DNA of 47,431 bases from Hyphomicrobiales bacterium. Its GTDB lineage: Bacteria; Pseudomonadota; Alphaproteobacteria; Rhizobiales; OSC116. The notes under the pieces are model-generated. The model searched no databases, was not told the DNA's origin, and worked only from the letters and a program-made list of their open reading frames with translations. The stretch is taken from contig JADGDI010000001.1 of the NCBI GenBank assembly GCA_016744975.1, positions 23,531 through 70,961 of the forward strand, given 5' to 3'. Position numbers and translations under genes: made by a program. Positions 42,506 through 47,431 of this stretch are shown piece by piece; the stretch's first letter is position 1; the number at the start of each line of letters is the position of its first letter.

Positions 42506-44476
42506 ATGGTTCGGAAAAGTAAAACATTTGGCTGTTTCATAATATTGGCAACAATTGTGGCCGGTCAAACAGCAATGGCAGTCAGTCAAAATACCGTCAA
42601 AGCTGTAACTAATTCCAAAATGCCAGAATTACCAAACCCACTTGATGCAGCCGATAGGCCCACCAAACCCATTATTGCCTATACCAATTTGCCCGAGATA
42701 AGCTTTAACCCGCCTAAACCGGTTAAAAACCCATTTACCATTTATAAATTAAGCAATATTGTCGACCGATTGCCAATGTTAGATGCACTCACTCGCCTTA
42801 ATATTCAAAAGCTTAGTAAAGGCAATCAAATTCTCTCTGGCCTAAAAGTTTGGAAAAAAGAAAGAACATTATTACGGCGTGATTTTATACTCAATAATTA
42901 TAAGTCCAAATGGTTTAAAGGCTACGAGCTTAACCAGCTAAAGGTTGCCGAAATTGTAGCAACCATAAAAAATGCCAATAATTTTGCATTACGCCCTGCC
43001 CGTTATAAGCTTGATGAGCTTACCAAATTAATCAACAAGGCCAAGGTGAAAATCGACCCCAATTGGTTGAAAATTGCTGGCAATCAAAAAAATATCGAAT
43101 TAGCGAAACTTGATAAAATATTAAACGATCTGGCGCTTAACAATGCTAAAATTGAATTGGCCCTTAGCCATATAGCGCTTGTTTACACCCGCCATGCTAG
43201 CGCTGGCCAACTAGTCCCATCATCTGTCGATTCAAACATAGACGTAAGGCCAAAACCAACAGCAACCAGCCAAATACTTAACAATATTGCAAAGCTTAGC
43301 AATAAGGGTGAGTTACAAAACTGGCTTGAAGCCCAGCACCCACAAAGCACAGAGTTTAAAACCATGCTTGCCGAGCTTAAAATGCATAGCCTCAATATTA
43401 AAAAGCCCGAAAAAATTGTAGTTATACCAGGCGGTAAAGCTTTAAGGGCAGGTAAAAAATCCAGCCGTGTTGTCAAGCTTGCCAAACGGTTAGAACAGTT
43501 GGGCTACTATAGTAAAGTTGCCACTAATCCATACCCAAATGTTTATAATAAATATATTGTCAATGCAGTAAAAGCTTATCAAAAATCAAATGGTTTAAAG
43601 GCTGATGGCGTTGCAGGTGCCATCACCATTGGCGCATTAAATTTCAAAAAGCCCGATTATCTAAAAACTCTTTTGGTTAACATTGAGCGCCACCGTTGGT
43701 TACCAAGGGATATGGGTTACAAACATGTTCTAGTCAATCAAGCAGAATTTCGTCTTCGGGTTTATGAAGGTCAAAAAATCACCTTCGCCACCAATGTCGT
43801 AATCGGCAAAAACAAACATCAAACCCCTGTTTTTTATAATAAAATTCGAACGGTTGTGGTTAACCCTTATTGGAATATTCCAAATTCAATCATTTATAAT
43901 GAAATGCGTAAGAAAATTATTGCCGACCCAAGCTATTTAAGCCGTAACAATTATGAAGCCATAGGCAATATCTCATGGGAAAAAGCCACCAAACGCTATG
44001 TACCATTTGCAATAAGGCAACGCCCAGGCCGGCGCAATGCACTAGGCATTGTTAAGTTTTTATTCCCCAATCGCCATTCCATCTATTTGCATGACACCCC
44101 TTCAAAAAGTTTATTTGGCAGAGCCAGCCGCGCGTTTAGCCACGGTTGCGTTCGGGTTCAAAACCCACGTGCATTAGCACTTAATTTAATGGGCTGGAGT
44201 GAAAAACAGTTTAACGCACTGATAAAGGCTGGTAGAAACCGCCATTTTGCACTTAAAAATAAAGTACCAGTCTACCTCACTTACATGACAGCAACGGTGA
44301 ATGAGCAAGGCAAATTGCGTTATTTCCGCGATGTTTATGGCCGAGATAAAGCAATTGAGAAAGCCCTTAATGTTAAGCAGACCCTAAAGTCCATTGCCCA
44401 GAATAATAACAAAGCTAGCCAACCCATCAAATCATCTGGCAAGGCTGACACAAAAAAAACAAAAAATGATCTATAA
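42506..44476 (+). CDS. YcbB-like L,D-transpeptidase
   Basis: The protein has about 656 residues. A signal segment (FGCFIILATIVAGQTAMA) is followed by an N-terminal scaffold domain. A peptidoglycan-binding repeat follows (about 320-385; AKRLEQLGYYSKV ... VNAVKAYQKSNGLKADGVAGAITIGALN). Then comes a YkuD catalytic domain with HGCVRVQNPRALAL; Cys is the nucleophile. It resembles E. coli LdtD (YcbB), forming 3-3 cross-links in the periplasm. I start at ATG 42506, which follows GAGGG, rather than the TTG at 42488. The basic, Lys/Asn-rich C-terminal tail is species-specific. Confidence 0.9.
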   Translation: MVRKSKTFGCFIILATIVAGQTAMAVSQNTVKAVTNSKMPELPNPLDAADRPTKPIIAYTNLPEISFNPPKPVKNPFTIYKLSNIVDRLPMLDALTRLNIQKLSKGNQILSGLKVWKKERTLLRRDFILNNYKSKWFKGYELNQLKVAEIVATIKNANNFALRPARYKLDELTKLINKAKVKIDPNWLKIAGNQKNIELAKLDKILNDLALNNAKIELALSHIALVYTRHASAGQLVPSSVDSNIDVRPKPTATSQILNNIAKLSNKGELQNWLEAQHPQSTEFKTMLAELKMHSLNIKKPEKIVVIPGGKALRAGKKSSRVVKLAKRLEQLGYYSKVATNPYPNVYNKYIVNAVKAYQKSNGLKADGVAGAITIGALNFKKPDYLKTLLVNIERHRWLPRDMGYKHVLVNQAEFRLRVYEGQKITFATNVVIGKNKHQTPVFYNKIRTVVVNPYWNIPNSIIYNEMRKKIIADPSYLSRNNYEAIGNISWEKATKRYVPFAIRQRPGRRNALGIVKFLFPNRHSIYLHDTPSKSLFGRASRAFSHGCVRVQNPRALALNLMGWSEKQFNALIKAGRNRHFALKNKVPVYLTYMTATVNEQGKLRYFRDVYGRDKAIEKALNVKQTLKSIAQNNNKASQPIKSSGKADTKKTKNDL

Positions 44477-44592
44477 TAAACAATGTTGCAATAAATGGTA
44501 AACTAGCAATTTATTAACCATTCTGCAAAACTTTTTGATTACCATAAAACCGTGGTAGTGAACGAATATAAATTGTTTAAGCAGTATGCATC

Positions 44593-45747
44593 ATGTTTTT
44601 TTTATGGTCAAAAATCTCCAAATCCATTGTAATATTAAGCGTTTCAATGTTGGCATTGAGCCTGTCTTTGGCGATTATAAATAGCGAAGTATCCGCAGAC
44701 ACCCGCACCATTTCACTTTATATGATCAATACCAAACAAAGCCTAAAGGTTACCTATAAAGTTAATGGCCGCTATGTACCTGCCGCGCTTAAAAAAATCA
44801 ATAAACTAGTCGGCGACTGGCGAAACAATACCAGCACTCGGATGAGCCCAAAACTAATAGACCTAATTTGGGAGTTACACCGTGAATTAGGCTCAAAACG
44901 TGAAATCCGAGTTATATCAGGCTATCGTTCGGCCAAAACCAATGCAATGTTACGCCGCCGCTCTAAAGGGGTTGCAAAAAATTCCAATCACATCCGCGGT
45001 ATCGCCATGGATATCCAGTTCCCTGACATTTCGATCCGCACTTTACGCGAGGCAGGTTTGCTAAAACGCAAAGGTGGTGTTGGCTATTATCCGCGTAGTA
45101 GAATTCCCTTTGTACATATTGATACAGGCAACGTGCGGCATTGGCCACGGATGAGGGCAAAAGATTTGGCTGCATTGTTTAAACGCGGCAAACCTTATGG
45201 CGGTTATAAAAAGCAGCCGCTTAATGCAAGCACAAGCGTCGCATTAAAGGTCAAACGTCAACCAACAAACACTAGGGTAAAAAAACCAATTATTGTCGCC
45301 AGCGCGCCTAAACCAGTTAAACGCCCTAACATACCAACATTTATTCCTAGCAAACCAATTGTCAGACCACAACCAACAACCTCACCTGCGTTATTAGCTG
45401 AAAAACCAACCTTGCGCCCGTCGATTAGTGACCCAGATTTACTCGCTCAAAAAATGCTGCTTGCTTCTATTTTGGCCGCAGATGAAGATGAAGACGTAAT
45501 ATTTTTAGATGAATTTTCAAATGAAGACATCATTATCACCAACAAAGCAGCAAAAAGCGGCTTAACTTTTTATCCAATACGCAATGTTCCACAGCTTGAA
45601 CTGTTAGAAGCACCAATCTCGATCGGCCTTTCAAAGCAAGACGCCCAATTAATGCTTAGTCAAACCAACAACCGTTTCATTTCAGGATTTAAATTAACTA
45701 AATATCCAAATTTAAACAACCAGACATTTACCAAGCCATCTTCTTGA
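44593..45747 (+). CDS. DUF882 (YcbK-like) M15-type peptidoglycan peptidase
   Basis: The protein has 384 residues. A signal/anchor (SIVILSVSMLALSLSLAII) is followed by the DUF882 domain (about 40-205) with IRVISGYRSAKTNAML, the metal-binding SNHIRGIAMDIQFP and VHIDTGNVRHWPRM (His and Asp zinc ligands present). A Pro/Lys-rich C-terminal half of low complexity follows. Family members are predicted zinc peptidases acting on peptidoglycan, related to MepK. Its position after the L,D-transpeptidase suggests a matched cell-wall pair: MepK in E. coli cuts the 3-3 bonds that Ldts make. Confidence 0.85.
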   Translation: MFFLWSKISKSIVILSVSMLALSLSLAIINSEVSADTRTISLYMINTKQSLKVTYKVNGRYVPAALKKINKLVGDWRNNTSTRMSPKLIDLIWELHRELGSKREIRVISGYRSAKTNAMLRRRSKGVAKNSNHIRGIAMDIQFPDISIRTLREAGLLKRKGGVGYYPRSRIPFVHIDTGNVRHWPRMRAKDLAALFKRGKPYGGYKKQPLNASTSVALKVKRQPTNTRVKKPIIVASAPKPVKRPNIPTFIPSKPIVRPQPTTSPALLAEKPTLRPSISDPDLLAQKMLLASILAADEDEDVIFLDEFSNEDIIITNKAAKSGLTFYPIRNVPQLELLEAPISIGLSKQDAQLMLSQTNNRFISGFKLTKYPNLNNQTFTKPSS

Positions 45748-45764
45748 GAGGCTAAAGCTAAATA

Positions 45765-46052
45765 TTATTGATCCGCCATGCCAAGCGCATGCAAATATAG
45801 GTCTAAAATCGCCTCTTGCTCTGCCCGCTCATTGCTGTCTTGCTTGCGAATGCGTAAAATCATCCGTATGACTTTAATGTCAAAGCCTTCACCTTTGGCT
45901 TCAGCAAACACTTCTTTCATGTCTTCGCTGATAGCTTTTTTCTCTTCATCCAGCCGCTCAACCCGCTCAATAAAACTACGCAAGCGATCTTTTGCAACGC
46001 CAGATGCTGTAACCGCATCATTAAGACCTTCAATATCCGAATCCATATTCAT
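45765..46052 (-). CDS. gapR: GapR (DUF2312) nucleoid-associated protein
   Basis: The protein has 95 residues: [54 protein letters not shown], the DUF2312/UPF0335 signature. Caulobacter GapR is an essential DNA-binding protein that encircles over-twisted DNA ahead of replication and transcription and helps gyrase. The short acidic C-terminus ([14 protein letters not shown]) is as in the family. Its ATG overlaps the stop of the upstream amidohydrolase gene (ATGA), so the two are co-translated. The gene name gap above is unrelated. Confidence 0.93.
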   Translation of the reverse strand: MNMDSDIEGLNDAVTASGVAKDRLRSFIERVERLDEEKKAISEDMKEVFAEAKGEGFDIKVIRMILRIRKQDSNERAEQEAILDLYLHALGMADQ

Positions 46053-46825
46053 TCCATTCTATTTTTATTTTGTCTATTTTTCATAATTTCAGGCAAAATA
46101 CCAGCAAAAACCGCAACCCACTCCGCAATATCAGCAGAATTTGATAATAAATCTTGGCGAAGCTCCAAAAGGCTATGCTCTAAATCTTTTTGCAAACCAT
46201 GGCGATCCATCGTATCGCCATTTAAACCACCAAAATATGGTTTATTTTCATCAACTATATAATCAGTAGAACGCGCTAGCGCCGCCATAATATCAGCAGT
46301 AAAACTTTTATTTTCATGCCACAATAACCCAACTTCAGTGTCACGCTTATTGCCTCGCCAAAATGGTGTAAAACTATGAATTGCAAATAAAGTAGGCCGA
46401 ATTTTTATCGCTTCAAATTGGCCAATCATCATGGAGATAGCCTCATCATATGGCTGATAGAATCGCGACAAACGGTTTTGTTTCTCTGCCGAATCAATGT
46501 CTCGGTTGCCAGCAACAATTTCACCATCAGCAAGGCGCATCACCAATGTCGGGTCAATAGAGCCACGGTTTGGGTCAATCAAAAGTCTGGAAAACTTACT
46601 TAAAACTGCAGGCACATTAAGTGCTTTAGCCAGTCCAATCGTAAATTCACGAACCCCAATATCATAGGCAATATGGCGCTCCAAAGCTTCAGATTGCAAC
46701 CCCAGCTTTTCATATTCTGGTGGTATATAATTACTAGCATGGTCGGCCAATAACAATAACCCACAGCCATAATCACCATTTACAATTTCGAATGCTTCAT
46801 GTTGTATATCAGATAGTTTATTCAT
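46049..46825 (-). CDS. N-formylglutamate amidohydrolase family protein
   Basis: This is a 258-residue FGase-fold protein: [15 protein letters not shown] (metal-binding region), [29 protein letters not shown]. Such proteins hydrolyse N-formyl-L-glutamate in histidine breakdown, but those next to gapR and DUF1036 in Hyphomicrobiales are not in hut operons, so the substrate is uncertain. Divergent from the DUF1036 gene, with about 278 bases between them. Confidence 0.87.
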   Translation of the reverse strand: MNKLSDIQHEAFEIVNGDYGCGLLLLADHASNYIPPEYEKLGLQSEALERHIAYDIGVREFTIGLAKALNVPAVLSKFSRLLIDPNRGSIDPTLVMRLADGEIVAGNRDIDSAEKQNRLSRFYQPYDEAISMMIGQFEAIKIRPTLFAIHSFTPFWRGNKRDTEVGLLWHENKSFTADIMAALARSTDYIVDENKPYFGGLNGDTMDRHGLQKDLEHSLLELRQDLLSNSADIAEWVAVFAGILPEIMKNRQNKNRME

Positions 46826-47103
46826 CGGGTTTCATTTTCATTTATTTTCACAATTTCATATAAATACCCAACCGCTCAAAAGGCAATGAATTTTATATCT
46901 AATCACCTTAAAAAAATGCAATTGAAAATTATTGACGGTATAATTTAATGAATTTTCATTTAACCCTTGCCCAATTGGGCCGCCGCCCTTAATATTCAAT
47001 TGCTTTGCATAATTTTATTGAATAAAAATAAGTTTTAATTTTTATCAAATAGCTTTATATTAAGCATATAAATATTGTAACCATTAGCGACAAACTAAAT
47101 TAT

Positions 47104-47431
47104 ATGATGCAAAGAATAGACAAGCTGCTAAGGCTTGCCCTAAACTTAAAAATTTTTGTAATAGTGTTGCTCGCCAGTATCTATATAACCACACCTGCGC
47201 GCGCAGATCTTAAAGTCTGTAATAGTGTTGCTAGTAATGTCAATATCGCAATCGGTTATAAAGTTAAATCTGGTTGGACTACAGAAGGCTGGTGGCTGAT
47301 TAAACCCAACACCTGCGAATCAATTGTCCAAGGCGATTTATTTGCACGCTTTTACTATATTTATGCAATTGAAGAAGGCACAGGCGGATACTGGGGCGGT
47401 GAAGCTGTAATGTGTACAAAAAATGAAAAGT
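47104..47431 (+). CDS. DUF1036 exported protein, N-terminal part (cut by window edge)
   Basis: The 109 visible residues were translated by hand. The signal peptide FVIVLLASIYITTPARA is followed by DLKVCNSVASNVNIAIGYK and GWTTEGWWLIKPNTCESIV ... LFARFYYIYAIEEG, the DUF1036 pattern with its paired Trp and conserved Cys. The function is unknown; it is periplasmic by signal. In relatives pyruvate kinase usually follows, so pyk may lie just outside the window. Confidence 0.85.
   Translation, partial: MMQRIDKLLRLALNLKIFVIVLLASIYITTPARADLKVCNSVASNVNIAIGYKVKSGWTTEGWWLIKPNTCESIVQGDLFARFYYIYAIEEGTGGYWGGEAVMCTKNEK

Overview
The window is a chromosomal segment of an alphaproteobacterium, most likely from the order Hyphomicrobiales (Rhizobiales). 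The protein content and gene order point this way: ruvCAB-ybgC-tolQRAB-pal-cpoB-tilS, zapA-6S RNA-fthC, tkt-gap-pgk, the alpha-specific cell-cycle proteins RcdA, TrcR and GapR, a three-gene pnt transhydrogenase, and an aa3-oxidase subunit IV peptide. The DNA is AT-rich for that group (very AT-rich between genes; judged by eye, not counted). No phage, insertion sequence, CRISPR array, tRNA or rRNA was seen. Nearly every gene belongs to a known family.

Left arm (1-11775), all on the minus strand. In transcription order it holds DUF4164, zapA, 6S RNA, 5-formyl-THF cyclo-ligase, a YmdB-type phosphoesterase, yebC, ruvC-ruvA-ruvB, ybgC, tolQ-tolR-tolA-tolB-pal-cpoB, and the start of tilS. It combines cell-division, recombination and envelope-constriction functions. 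TolA carries a striking Lys-Pro tract encoded by a near-perfect DNA microsatellite.

Central plus-strand block (12155-22666). tkt, gap and pgk supply central carbon metabolism. They are followed by a second-type ClpP, a degenerate ThiE-like protein with an odd mini-ORF in front, a Sel1 protein, EF-P, an inositol-phosphatase family protein, and a MotA/TolQ-like plus MotB/OmpA-like pair. Two intrinsic terminators lie only about 30-40 bases upstream of the next start codon (gap/pgk and sel1/efp).

Middle (22752-34100). A PON-like beta-propeller and an MsbA-type ABC exporter are on the minus strand. rpmE follows, with a tandem duplication across its stop codon. rcdA and a quinone oxidoreductase diverge from an intergenic region holding two TTAA-N7-TTAA (CtrA-like) boxes and an orphan minus-strand terminator, which may mark an unannotated small RNA. 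trcR and prpE converge on a shared terminator. Two small DUF465 proteins, purE-purK and rpsU complete the block.

Right arm (34240-47431). A TPR lipoprotein is convergent with pntB-pntAb-pntAa, preceded by the subunit IV peptide and an M3 oligopeptidase. An orphan sigma-54-type response regulator lies behind another CtrA-like box and an inverted repeat. Then come two periplasmic cell-wall proteins (a YcbB-like L,D-transpeptidase and a DUF882 peptidase), gapR with an N-formylglutamate amidohydrolase, and a truncated DUF1036 gene. The most interesting theme is regulatory: cell-cycle genes and candidate CtrA sites, plus the orphan terminator. I found no convincing new multi-gene system.
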